From Gammaproteobacteria bacterium (GTDB lineage Bacteria > Pseudomonadota > Gammaproteobacteria > Nitrococcales > Nitrococcaceae), in contig JAUILK010000017.1 of NCBI GenBank assembly GCA_030433275.1, positions 1-62,577 on the forward strand: a stretch of DNA of 62,577 nucleotides. Reading direction: 5' to 3'. Each line of letters opens with the position of its first letter. The first letter of the stretch is position 1. Shown here piece after piece: positions 1 through 8,175 of the stretch. The notes below the pieces were generated by a model. That model was not told the DNA's origin, did no database searches, and was given only the letters and a program-made list of their open reading frames with translations. The position numbers and the translations under genes are program-made.

Positions 1-87
1 TTATGGAAGAACTGCGAGCGTAAGATTAATACCAGTCTGCAGTTCGTCCATCTGGCGTTCTTGACACTGTTGCTCCGGAAATTGTGA
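1..87 (+). CDS. IS5-family transposase, C-terminal fragment
   Basis: Reading frame 1 is open from the window edge to TGA at 85-87 and gives 28 residues, beginning LWKNCERKINTSLQFVHLAF. It is identical to the tail encoded at the right edge of the window except near the stop (RKL here, RRL there). The fragment lies just downstream of the family's C-terminal catalytic Glu region. It is partial only because the window starts inside the gene. Confidence 0.8.
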   Translation, partial: LWKNCERKINTSLQFVHLAFLTLLLRKL

Positions 88-95
88 ACAGGCTC
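1..95 (+). mobile_element. IS5-family insertion sequence, 3' end only
   Basis: The first 95 bases match, almost base for base and in inverted orientation, the last bases of the window (62443-62577). The shared block ends in the terminal sequence GAACAGGCTC, whose complement GAGCCTGTTC is typical of IS5-family ends. TAA follows immediately, which fits the 3-bp TNA target of the IS1031 subgroup. The rest of the element lies outside the window. The family call rests on the transposase tail and the end sequence; the subgroup is inference. Confidence 0.8.
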
Positions 96-372
96 TAAGT
101 GTCAACCTCGTATCCGACAGTGAGCGGCTACTGGGATAACCGTCGTCCGTGTCTTTTTTTTCAAGGCAAGCCGCCAGAAACGGGTGTCTTGCCCGAACCA
201 TGGGTGCCACCCATAAGCCACTAAGTGACACAGCTGCCCGCGGCAGACACAGATTTGGCACACAGCCAACCCTCCTTTCCTTTAGGCAGTGATCTGACGG
301 TGCTCGGCCGCAGTTCGGTCGTAGGCCTGGGTCAAGGCAGAAGGCGACCTCCCGATTCACAGATTCGGCTGG

Positions 373-1341
373 TCAGAACGCGATCTCGACTGCCTTGTCA
401 GCCTTGCGTGCCAGGTCAACCACGGCGGCGGCGACGGCGAGGTCCTGCAGGCCGACGCCGGTACCGTCGAAGAGAGTGATTTCATCGGGCGAGCGGCGGC
501 CGGGGTGGTCACCGTTGATCACCGCGCCAATTTGGGTGATGTCAGCCTCACCCTTCAGGCCCTGCTCGACTGCGTGCTGGGCCTCGCCGATTGAGACGGA
601 CTGGGGGACCTCGTCGGTGAAGACGGTGGCGGCGACGACGAGCGAGGCGTCAATCTCCTGCTTGCCCTTGGTGTCGGTGCCCATGGCAGCGATGTGGGTG
701 CCGGGCTTGACATGGCTCTTCATCAGGATCGGGTCGAAGCTCGATGTGATGGTGATGATGACGTCCGCTTCGGCGCCGAGCTCGGCGAGTTCGACCGACT
801 CGTAGGGCAGACCGAGTTCGGCGGCGGTGTCAGCGAGCCGCGGCAGCATCTCCTTGTGCAGGTTCCAGCCGACCACCCGCTCGAAGCCGCGCTGGCGGGC
901 AGCGGCGCGCATCTGGAAGGCGGACTGGTGGCCTGCGCCAATCATACCGAGCACCTTGGCATCCGGACGGGCGAGATGCTTGATCGAGACGGCGCAGGAG
1001 GCGGCAGTGCGGGCGGCGGTCAGGTAGTTGCCGCCGACACAGGCCGTGGCTTTACCGGTCTCGGGATCGAACAGGAAGACCGTCGACTGGTGGTTGCCTC
1101 CGAGGCCGCGTTCGAGGTTGTGCGGCCAGTAACCACCGGCCTTGACGCCGAGCACCTGGCCGGCGCGGTCGAAGCCGCCCTTGAAGCCGTAGAGCGCGTC
1201 GGCGTGGCCGATCGCCTCGCGAACCACGGGGAAGTTGTAGGCGTCGCCGCGGCTCATGGCGGCGAAGATCTTCTCCACCGCTTCGAAAGCGGCGTCGATA
1301 TCGAGCAGGCCGGGGCAGACTTCTTCGGGAACAATGATCAT
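373..1341 (-). CDS. bhcD: Iminosuccinate reductase, BhcD (ornithine cyclodeaminase/mu-crystallin family)
   Basis: The last enzyme of the beta-hydroxyaspartate cycle, reducing iminosuccinate to L-aspartate with NAD(P)H in the cytosol. The 322-residue product has the family's Rossmann motif MIGAGHQSA near residue 145 and the closing motif DGTGVGLQDLA near residue 290. Family membership alone would allow ornithine cyclodeaminase or alanine dehydrogenase; the specific call comes from its place directly after bhcB and bhcC in the known bhcABCD order. I chose the ATG at 1341 (MIIVPEEV) because GGAG lies 10 nt upstream; the open frame extends 13 codons further without a better site. It is separated from bhcC by a 122-nt gap holding a perfect palindrome. 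Confidence 0.85.
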   Translation of the reverse strand: MIIVPEEVCPGLLDIDAAFEAVEKIFAAMSRGDAYNFPVVREAIGHADALYGFKGGFDRAGQVLGVKAGGYWPHNLERGLGGNHQSTVFLFDPETGKATACVGGNYLTAARTAASCAVSIKHLARPDAKVLGMIGAGHQSAFQMRAAARQRGFERVVGWNLHKEMLPRLADTAAELGLPYESVELAELGAEADVIITITSSFDPILMKSHVKPGTHIAAMGTDTKGKQEIDASLVVAATVFTDEVPQSVSIGEAQHAVEQGLKGEADITQIGAVINGDHPGRRSPDEITLFDGTGVGLQDLAVAAAVVDLARKADKAVEIAF

Positions 1342-1367
1342 GGCGGCCGTTCTCCAGGCTGTAAGCG

Positions 1368-1395
1368 CCCGTCTGCTCACGCGTGAGCAGACGGG
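1368..1395. promoter_or_regulatory. Perfect 28-bp palindrome in the bhcC-bhcD gap
   Basis: The arm CCCGTCTGCTCACG (1368-1381) is followed at once by its exact reverse complement (1382-1395). It lies 26 bp before the bhcD start, inside the presumed operon. It could be a dimeric regulator's operator for a separate bhcD promoter, or in RNA a 12-bp hairpin with a 4-nt loop that attenuates or stabilises the message. There is no T run after it on the minus strand, so a simple intrinsic terminator is less likely. Confidence 0.6.
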
Positions 1396-1463
1396 TAAGT
1401 TACTCTTCGGACGCGGAATTGCACGCTATGTTAACGTGATCGCAACCTTCGGCGACATGCGCC

Positions 1464-2627
1464 TCAGTAGACTTTGCCGCGGGCGCTGATCGGCCAGATC
1501 GACTCTACCTTGCCGTTGCGCACGCCGATATACCAGTCGTGCACGTTACAGGTCGGGTCGCAGTGACTGGTGACGAGCTTCAGCTTCTCGTTGATCTTCA
1601 GCACGCCGTTCGGATCTTCGATGACACCGTGCTCGTCGGAGCACTTGATGTACTTGACGTCGTCGCGTCCGTAGACGAACGGCATCCCTGAGTCGACCGA
1701 CTGCGCCTTAAGCCCGGCGTCGCAGATCGCCTTGTCGGGCTTGGCGTGGCTCATCACGCTGGTCAGGATGAAGAGCGAGTTCTCCCATTCGCCGTTGTCG
1801 ATGCGGTGGCCCTCTTTGTCCAGGATGCGGCCGTAGTCACCGTCCATGAAGGCGTAGGAGCCGCACTGCAGTTCGTTGTAGACACCCGAGTTACTCTCGA
1901 AGTAGTAGCTGCCGGTGCCGCCGCCCGAGACCAGCTCCGGTTCGAGGCCCTCCTTGTTCAGCGCTTCGACTGCGTCTTTGACCATGGCGATGGCGATATC
2001 GAGCTTGGCTTTGCGGTCCTCGTACTTGTCTATGTGCTGCATCGCGCCCTGGTAGGCCTGGAGACCGAGGAAGTGCAGGTTAGGCGCGGCGGCGACGGCC
2101 TTGGCAATCTCGACCACCTCGGGCGTCGTGGTGACGCCGCAGCGGCCGGCACCGCAGTCGATCTCGACAAAAACATCGAGGGTGGTGCCGTGCTTCTGCG
2201 CCGCCTTCGAGAGGTCGGCAACGTTTGCCACGTCGTCGACACAGACGATGATCCGGCTGCCGTATTTAGGCAGGCCCGCGAGGCGGTCGATTTTGGCGAG
2301 GCCGCGCACCTGGTTCGAGACCAAAATGTCTTTTATGCCGGCGCGGGCAAAAACTTCAGCCTCTGATACCTTCTGGCAGCAGACACCAATTGCTCCGCCC
2401 AGCTTCATCTGCAGTTTCAGCACGTCGACTGATTTGTGCATCTTGCCGTGCGCGCGGTGACGCATGTTGTGCGCGCGAGCGTAGTCGCCCATCTTCTTGA
2501 TGTTGCGCTCGAGCGCGTCGAGGTCGAGAATCAGGCAGGGGGTCTCGATATCCTCGTAGGCCATGCCGATCGAGGCTGGGATGTCGTAGCCGACCTCGTA
2601 CTCGCCGATATTCTCGTGCGTGGTCAT
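1464..2627 (-). CDS. bhcC: 3-Hydroxy-aspartate aldolase, BhcC (D-threonine aldolase family, PLP)
   Basis: Condenses glyoxylate with glycine to beta-hydroxyaspartate, the entry step of the beta-hydroxyaspartate cycle. The 387-residue product carries the alanine-racemase-type barrel: ETPCLILDLDALERNI near residue 30, the PLP-lysine region RAHGKMHKS near residue 60, and a C-terminal metal-binding motif SHCDPTCNVHDWY as in D-threonine aldolases. The start at 2627 (MTTHENIGEY) is preceded by AAGGGGAAATA. It follows bhcB by 14 nt, so the two are surely co-transcribed. The same frame stays open far upstream across bhcB, but that is antiparallel-free shadow coding and has no SD-supported start. Confidence 0.9.
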   Translation of the reverse strand: MTTHENIGEYEVGYDIPASIGMAYEDIETPCLILDLDALERNIKKMGDYARAHNMRHRAHGKMHKSVDVLKLQMKLGGAIGVCCQKVSEAEVFARAGIKDILVSNQVRGLAKIDRLAGLPKYGSRIIVCVDDVANVADLSKAAQKHGTTLDVFVEIDCGAGRCGVTTTPEVVEIAKAVAAAPNLHFLGLQAYQGAMQHIDKYEDRKAKLDIAIAMVKDAVEALNKEGLEPELVSGGGTGSYYFESNSGVYNELQCGSYAFMDGDYGRILDKEGHRIDNGEWENSLFILTSVMSHAKPDKAICDAGLKAQSVDSGMPFVYGRDDVKYIKCSDEHGVIEDPNGVLKINEKLKLVTSHCDPTCNVHDWYIGVRNGKVESIWPISARGKVY

Positions 2628-2641
2628 TATTTCCCCTTTAT

Positions 2642-3613
2642 TCACTTGAGCCAGGGCAGCTTGTCGAGATCGACGTTGCCGCCGGTAATGATGACGCCTA
2701 CGCGTTTGCCGGCGAAGGTGTCGCGGTTCTTCAGGATGGTGGCCAGCGGCACCGCCGAGCTCGGCTCCATGACGATCTTCATGCGCGCCCAGGTCAGCCG
2801 CATGGCGTCGATGATCTCCTCTTCGCTCGCGGTCAGAACGTCGGTGACGTACCTGGAGACGAAGTGCCAGGTGAGCTCCTTGAGGGGCACTTTGAGACCG
2901 TCGGCGATGGTATTCGGCGCGTCGTAGGCGATGATCTTGCCTTGCTTGAACGACTGGTAGGCGTCGTCGGCTTGCTCGGGCTCGGCGGCATAGATCTTCG
3001 TTTGTGGTGCGATCGTCGAGAGGGTAAGGCAGGTGCCCGAGATCATTCCACCGCCGCCAATCGGGGCGACGACGGCGTCGAGTTCGCCGATATCCTCGAC
3101 GATCTCCTTCGAGCAGGTGGCTTGTCCGGCAATCACCCGTTCGTCGTTGTAGGGATGGACGAAGTCCGCTCCGGTCTCTGCCTGGATCTTGGCGAAGGCC
3201 GCCTCGCGGCTGGAGGTGGAGGGTTCGCACTCGGTAATCAGCCCGCCGTAGCCGCGTACTGCGTCCTTCTTCGCCTGCGGCGCGGTGCGGGGCATCACAA
3301 CGTGGCATGGGATGCCCCGGCGTCCGGCAGCGTAGCTGAGCGCCAGCCCATGGTTGCCGCTCGAGTGTGTGGCCACGCCTTTCTTCGCCGTCTCCTCCGA
3401 GAGACCGAACACGGCGTTGCTGGCGCCGCGCACCTTGAAAACGGCAGCTCTCTGGAAGTTCTCGCATTTAAAGAAGAGCTCGGCACCTGCGATCTCGTTG
3501 ATGAGACGCGAGGTTAGGATCGGCGTTCGGTGAATGTACGGCTTCACGCGCTCGTGCGCGGCGAGCACGTCTTCCCAGGTCGGGATGTAGAGGTTCTCGG
3601 CAATCACGGCCAT
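2642..3613 (-). CDS. bhcB: Beta-hydroxyaspartate dehydratase, BhcB (threonine dehydratase fold, PLP)
   Basis: Dehydrates beta-hydroxyaspartate to iminosuccinate for BhcD. The 323-residue protein has the fold-type II signature: PLP lysine in AAVFKVRGASN near residue 60 (a serine is usual two before the Lys; Val here), the substrate loop SSGNHG near 88, the phosphate-binding GGGGMISG near 185, and the C-terminal IITGGNVDL. Threonine dehydratase and serine racemase share this fold; the position between a bhcA relic and bhcC decides the call. The start at 3613 lies two bases after the bhcA relic's stop (TGACCATGG), so translation is probably coupled. Confidence 0.88.
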   Translation of the reverse strand: MAVIAENLYIPTWEDVLAAHERVKPYIHRTPILTSRLINEIAGAELFFKCENFQRAAVFKVRGASNAVFGLSEETAKKGVATHSSGNHGLALSYAAGRRGIPCHVVMPRTAPQAKKDAVRGYGGLITECEPSTSSREAAFAKIQAETGADFVHPYNDERVIAGQATCSKEIVEDIGELDAVVAPIGGGGMISGTCLTLSTIAPQTKIYAAEPEQADDAYQSFKQGKIIAYDAPNTIADGLKVPLKELTWHFVSRYVTDVLTASEEEIIDAMRLTWARMKIVMEPSSAVPLATILKNRDTFAGKRVGVIITGGNVDLDKLPWLK

Positions 3614-3615
3614 GG

Positions 3616-3924
3616 TCAAGCCGCCTCGCTGAGGGTTGATGCAGTGTCGCGGTAGTACCACTTCGCCGCGGTGACCTCGGAGCAAACGCCGGGTGCGTCC
3701 TCTTTATAGTTAACGAGGGCGGCCTTGATCACGTGGTTCCTGTCCTCTTCAGGCGCGTGTTGGAACTCGGCGGCTGGCGCACCGGTGCCTTGCGGCGCGT
3801 TCAGTTGCTGGACGCTGAGCCCGTGGCGCTTGCACATGTCGATCCAGCGGCGCGAGAACATGCCGTAGCGGCAGGCGAGGATCTTGGTCGGGCCGGGGAT
3901 AGAGGCTGGGTCGTGGCTGGACAT
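3616..3924 (-). pseudogene. bhcA: Relic of aspartate-glyoxylate aminotransferase bhcA, in-frame 102 codons
   Basis: The predicted product starts MSSHDPASIPGPTKI, like the class V aminotransferase BhcA, then jumps straight to GMFSRRWIDMCKRHGL and ALVNYKEDAPGVCSEV, which match the middle of that family. About 80 residues are missing between these blocks, and everything after about family residue 150, including the PLP-binding lysine region, is gone. A full-length BhcA is near 400 residues. It cannot bind PLP or transaminate. It keeps a start with a strong site (AAGGAGG, 6 nt upstream) and an open frame, so it may still be translated and serve only to couple ribosomes into bhcB. Family recognition is from memory of BhcA sequences. 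Confidence 0.75.
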
Positions 3925-5081
3925 TACACTCCTCCTTCATTCGTTCCGCTCGGTATAGCAGTGAGTTGCAGGGTTAACAACTTTTTCGGGTTAGATCGCC
4001 GCAGGCAGGCAACCGCGCCCGCGGCTCCCACAGATCCGGACGTCCCCGCTTGAGACATCCGGCTGTTAGATGTTCCTCAATTTACGCAGTCGCTGCGTTA
4101 CAGTACACACTGTAAACGATGCGCGGTGCGGGAAGTGGTTAGCGCGAGGGTAGCAGGGTCGAATCCTATTAATTATATGCCGTTGATATGCCCGCTGTTG
4201 GCCGATGCATTGCCCTGGTCGTGATCAAACATCATGTCTAGTACAAACTATCGAGCGGCGCAGCGGGCGTTTTCTTGGGCGCGCAGGCCCGCTGGGAGCC
4301 GGCGCCGAGAACAGCTATCTGACCGAAGACGCAGCAGGCGACGATCTACTAAAACCAACTTCTGGGCACTCCACAACTTACCTTGTCGCAGTAGGGCTGC
4401 AGGCGGGGCGCAAGTGCTCACCTTGACAAACGCGACCGCCCTGCGAGCCGGAACAGCCAATCGGCGATGCCGTCGGCTTTTATTCGTTACATCCTTGCAT
4501 TTCACCCCTTCGGAGTAGCCTTTGGCTGTGTAAATCGGCATTCTTGCTGATTTGTCTCGGCATGCCGGCCGGCCGCCATGAGTGCAAGAATCTGGAACAA
4601 CTGCGCAGTATATCTCAAGACTGCCGGTGTCGGAAAAACGGTTGTCGGTTACCCTGAATGGCAACGCAACACCACCAACTGAAGTCGCCCTAAAAGGCGG
4701 CGCCACGCACGTTTATATTCCGGTTGCGTCTCTTTGGGCCTGACCACAAATGGTTGCCCCCAACTGCTTCTGTCTCGATGCGAGAACCTCCGAGGGTTGA
4801 CCGGCAACCCCTCAATCAGGTTTACTTTGCCCGGCTGTCGCTTCCACATATGGAATGGCATCTGCCTAATCGTAGCCGATGTAATCGCGGCTGTATTTGT
4901 GATCATGAAAATATCGCCGTAGGTGGTGCAGGGGTGGAAGCGTGCACTGCCTGCCGAGCCACAATCGCCGGGTACCGCGGGCCATATAGGGGTTTGGGTA
5001 TCAGCTTCTGTTCGCCGGCCGCACAGTGGCGTTAGCCGTCTCGATCCTCGCCGCGCCCGCTATCTACGAGGGAGAAAATAA
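3925..5081. other. Divergent gap between bhc relic and mcl, no convincing gene
   Basis: About 1.16 kb separates the two divergent glyoxylate operons. Several open frames exist (for example 4248-4706 and 4649-4906, minus) but their translations are Arg/Ser/Cys-rich, match no family I know and lack ribosome sites. A regulator gene (IclR-type bhcR) is expected here in characterised bhc clusters and is absent. The stretch must hold both operon promoters; I cannot point to a convincing -35/-10 pair. Confidence 0.5.
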
Positions 5082-6029
5082 TTGAGCCACACGAGATATA
5101 GCCCGGTCCGAACGCGTTTACAGCGCAGTATGCTGATGGTGCCGGCATCCCAGCCCAAATTCATACCGAAAAGCCTTGAGAGCGCCGCGGATTACGTGTG
5201 CCTCGATCTCGAGGACTCGGTCGTTCCGGACGACAAGGCACAAGCACGGAGCAACGCCATCGAGGCCCTCAACAGCCTCGACTGGAAAGGCCGCAACAAA
5301 ACCATGTCGGTTAGGATAAACGGCATCGACACCCACTATATGTACCGGGACGTGGTTGATCTGGTGGAACAGGCGGGCGCCCATATCGATGTCCTGCTGG
5401 TACCCAAGGTCGGGGTTGCCGCCGACGTGTACATGGTCGATGCTATGCTCACCCAGATCGAGGAGGCGATGAACCTCGATCACCGGATCGGCATCGAGGC
5501 TCTCATTGAGACCGCCCTCGGACTGGCCAACGTCGATACCATCGCCACTTCGTCCCCGCGCTTGGAGGCGATGCATTTCGGCCCCGCCGACCTAGCGGCG
5601 TCGCTGCGGGCCCGCACCATGGTCATCGGCGGTTTGAACGATGACTACCCAGGCGACCAATGGCATTTCCACCTCTCGCGGATGGTCAATGCCTGCCGCG
5701 CCTACGGCCTGCGCCCGATCGACGGGCCGTTTGGTGATTTCAGCGATCCGGACGCTTTCTTGGCGGCCGCCAAACGGGCGGCGGCGCTTGGTTACGATGG
5801 CAAGTGGGCTATCCACCCCTCGCAGATCGCTGCTTGCAACGATGTTTTCTCGCCCTCTCCAGAGGAGGCGGACAAGGCGCGGCGGATCCTGGCGGCGCTG
5901 GATGAGGCGGCGGCGCAAGGCAAGGGTGCGGCGCAGCTTGACGGCAAGATGATCGACATTGCCTCCGCCCGCATGGCGCGCAACATCGTCAACCAGGACG
6001 ATGAAATCAAACGTCGTAACACGCCCTGA
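5082..6029 (+). CDS. mcl: L-malyl-CoA / beta-methylmalyl-CoA lyase (HpcH/HpaI-CitE family)
   Basis: Cleaves malyl-CoA to acetyl-CoA and glyoxylate (serine cycle, 3-hydroxypropionate bicycle). The 315-residue protein has RSMLMVPAS near residue 15, the metal-site region LDLEDSVVPDDK near 43, GIEALIETALGLAN near 132 with the Mg-binding Glu, and HFGPADLAAS near 165 with the second acidic ligand. It matches the Mcl1/MclA group more closely than CitE. The start is TTG at 5082, supported by GAGGGAG 7 nt upstream. Divergent from the bhc operon and 27 nt ahead of mtkA, it would supply glyoxylate to BhcC. Confidence 0.88.
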   Translation: MSHTRYSPVRTRLQRSMLMVPASQPKFIPKSLESAADYVCLDLEDSVVPDDKAQARSNAIEALNSLDWKGRNKTMSVRINGIDTHYMYRDVVDLVEQAGAHIDVLLVPKVGVAADVYMVDAMLTQIEEAMNLDHRIGIEALIETALGLANVDTIATSSPRLEAMHFGPADLAASLRARTMVIGGLNDDYPGDQWHFHLSRMVNACRAYGLRPIDGPFGDFSDPDAFLAAAKRAAALGYDGKWAIHPSQIAACNDVFSPSPEEADKARRILAALDEAAAQGKGAAQLDGKMIDIASARMARNIVNQDDEIKRRNTP

Positions 6030-6056
6030 AGTATCTACATCCGCGAACACTAAAGT

Positions 6057-7205
6057 ATGGATATCCACGAACACCAGGCGAAAGATCTGCTCCGCGATTT
6101 TGGCGTGCCGGTGCCTGATGGCGCAGTGGCCTTTACACGGGTACAGGCGATTGAGGTGGCACAGGAACTCGGCGGCGAGCGTTGGGCGGTCAAGGCCCAG
6201 ATTCACGCTGGCGCGCGGGGCAAGGCGGGGGGCATCAAACTGTGCGATTCCACCGAGGAAGTTGGCGCCGCCGCAGATGCCTTGCTGGGCAGCAATCTTG
6301 TCACCCTGCAAACCGGTCCCGCTGGCAAAAAGGTCACCCGGGTGCTGATCGAGCAGGCGCAGCCGAGCGGAGCGGAGTTCTACATCGGCATCATCCTCGA
6401 CCGCGCGCTAGAGCGTATCTGCGTGATTGGCTCGGCCGCCGGCGGCATGGAGGTCGAATCGAACACGGAAGGCGTGATCATGGAGACCGTGGATCCGGCG
6501 GTGGGTATCACTTCCTTCCAGGCCAATCGCCTCGGCTTCCGCCTGGGGCTGGCGCCGCCCGTGGTGCGACAGGTCGCCCGGGCGATCACAGGTGCTTACC
6601 GCGCATTTCGTGATCTCGACGCCACCCTGGTCGAGATCAACCCGCTGATGGTCACTGCGGATGGAAAGGCGTTGGCGCTGGACGCAAAAATGTCTTTCGA
6701 CAACAACGCTTTGTTCCGTCATCCTCAAATTAACGAGCTGACGGATGTCACCCAAGGCGACCCGCGCGAGGCGCAGGCGGCACAGCAAGGGCTTAGCTAT
6801 ATCGGGCTCGACGGCAATATCGGCTGCATCGTTAACGGTGCCGGCCTGGCAATGGCAACCATGGACCTGATCAAGAAAGCTGGCGGTGAGCCCGCGAACT
6901 TCCTGGACATCGGCGGCGGAGCGTCGCCTGAGCGGGTTGCCAATGCTTTCCGGTTGATTGTCTCGGATACTCAGGTGCGCGCCATCCTGGTTAACATCTT
7001 CGCCGGCATCAACCGCTGCGACTGGGTGGCCAGCGGCATCGTCCAAGCGGTGAAAGAAGTCGGGTTGAACGTGCCGCTGGTGGTCAGGTTGGCTGGTACC
7101 AACCTGACCGAGGGGCTGCGTATCCTGCGGGAAAGCGGCCTACCGATCAAAAGCTGCGACGATCTGAGCGAGGCGGCGGAACAAGCGGTGAAAACACTGT
7201 CATGA
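6057..7205 (+). CDS. mtkA: Malate-CoA ligase (malate thiokinase), beta subunit
   Basis: ATP-dependent activation of malate to malyl-CoA, the substrate of the preceding lyase. The 382-residue protein starts [12 protein letters not shown], the classic start of the ATP-grasp beta subunit of succinyl-CoA synthetase-like ligases, and carries [14 protein letters not shown] near 45, the metal-binding EINPLMVT near 197, and [13 protein letters not shown] near 280. By sequence alone sucC and mtkA are hard to separate; the operon with malyl-CoA lyase favours malate. mtkB overlaps its stop by 4 bp (ATGA), so the two subunits are translationally coupled. Confidence 0.85.
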   Translation: MDIHEHQAKDLLRDFGVPVPDGAVAFTRVQAIEVAQELGGERWAVKAQIHAGARGKAGGIKLCDSTEEVGAAADALLGSNLVTLQTGPAGKKVTRVLIEQAQPSGAEFYIGIILDRALERICVIGSAAGGMEVESNTEGVIMETVDPAVGITSFQANRLGFRLGLAPPVVRQVARAITGAYRAFRDLDATLVEINPLMVTADGKALALDAKMSFDNNALFRHPQINELTDVTQGDPREAQAAQQGLSYIGLDGNIGCIVNGAGLAMATMDLIKKAGGEPANFLDIGGGASPERVANAFRLIVSDTQVRAILVNIFAGINRCDWVASGIVQAVKEVGLNVPLVVRLAGTNLTEGLRILRESGLPIKSCDDLSEAAEQAVKTLS

Positions 7206-8089
7206 GTATCCTCATCGACGAAACTACTAAGGTCCTGATTCAGGGATTTACCGGCGACAAAGGCACCTTCCATGCCCAGGAAGCGATACGCTATGGCACC
7301 AAGGTGGTTGGTGGCGTTACGCCCGGCAAGGGGGGTATGGAGCACCTCGGGCTGCCGGTATTCAATACCGTGCAGGAGGCGGTGCAGGCGACTGGCGCCA
7401 CCGCGAGCATAATTTTCGTCCCGGCACCTTTCTGCGCCGACGCGGTGATGGAGGCGGCAGAGGCCGGATTGCGTCTTAGCGTTGTCATCACCGAGGGGAT
7501 ACCGGTAGGTGACATGGTGCGCGCCAAACGCTACTTGGCCAGTTTCCCGGCCGGGGAGCGTCTGTGTATGATCGGCCCCAATTGCGCCGGTGTGATCAGC
7601 GTCGGCAAGGCCATGCTGGGCATCATGACGGGCGGCATTTACACGCGGGGGAGCATCGGCATCGTCGCCCGCTCCGGCACGCTTGGTTACGAGGCGGCGG
7701 CCCAGCTTGCGCGGCACGGCCTCGGTGTGACGACCAGTGCCGGCATCGGGGGTGATCCGATAATCGGCAGTTCGTTCGTGGAGGTTCTCAAGCTGTTCGA
7801 GCAGGACGACGAGACCGAGGCGGTGATGATGATCGGGGAGATCGGCGGGCCGCAGGAGGCAGAAGCGGCGCGCTGGGTTAAGGAAAACTCGAGCAAGCCG
7901 GTGGTCGGATTCATTGCGGGAGTTACGGCCCCACCCGGTCGGCGCATGGGCCACGCCGGTGCGATCATTTCCGGCGACGCCGACACGGCCGTCGCCAAGG
8001 CGGAGATCCTGCGTAGCTGCGGAATAACCGTTGCCGATAGCCCGGCTGAACTGGGTTCGACGATGGCCAGTGTGCTCGCCAATCGGTAA
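7202..8089 (+). CDS. mtkB: Malate-CoA ligase (malate thiokinase), alpha subunit
   Basis: The CoA-binding subunit that carries the phosphohistidine. The 295-residue protein has the N-terminal CoA-binding Rossmann part ([14 protein letters not shown] near residue 10, [14 protein letters not shown] near 35), GPNCAGVI near 125, [11 protein letters not shown] near 160, and the active-site histidine motif [12 protein letters not shown] near 245. Length is normal for SucD-type subunits. It starts on the ATGA overlap with mtkA and ends the mcl-mtkAB operon; the next gene is convergent, 86 bp away. Confidence 0.85.
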   Translation: MSILIDETTKVLIQGFTGDKGTFHAQEAIRYGTKVVGGVTPGKGGMEHLGLPVFNTVQEAVQATGATASIIFVPAPFCADAVMEAAEAGLRLSVVITEGIPVGDMVRAKRYLASFPAGERLCMIGPNCAGVISVGKAMLGIMTGGIYTRGSIGIVARSGTLGYEAAAQLARHGLGVTTSAGIGGDPIIGSSFVEVLKLFEQDDETEAVMMIGEIGGPQEAEAARWVKENSSKPVVGFIAGVTAPPGRRMGHAGAIISGDADTAVAKAEILRSCGITVADSPAELGSTMASVLANR

Positions 8090-8175
8090 TGGGATCGTAC
8101 ACGTTTCGAAGTAGCCTGCGGTGAACCGCGCGTTTCTGGCCGGGCGCGATAGTAACGATGTCGACGTGCGGCGGG

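Noticed and set aside
373-1341. Plain ornithine cyclodeaminase
   Set aside because: It fits the family but not the context; it follows bhcB and bhcC in the bhcABCD order.
2628-3467. Long upstream extension of the bhcC frame (667 codons in all)
   Set aside because: It overlaps bhcB in another frame, is Arg-rich and has no ribosome site; the family start is at 2627.
6057-8089. Succinyl-CoA synthetase (sucCD)
   Set aside because: The family is the same, but the operon with malyl-CoA lyase and divergence from the bhc genes favour malate-CoA ligase.
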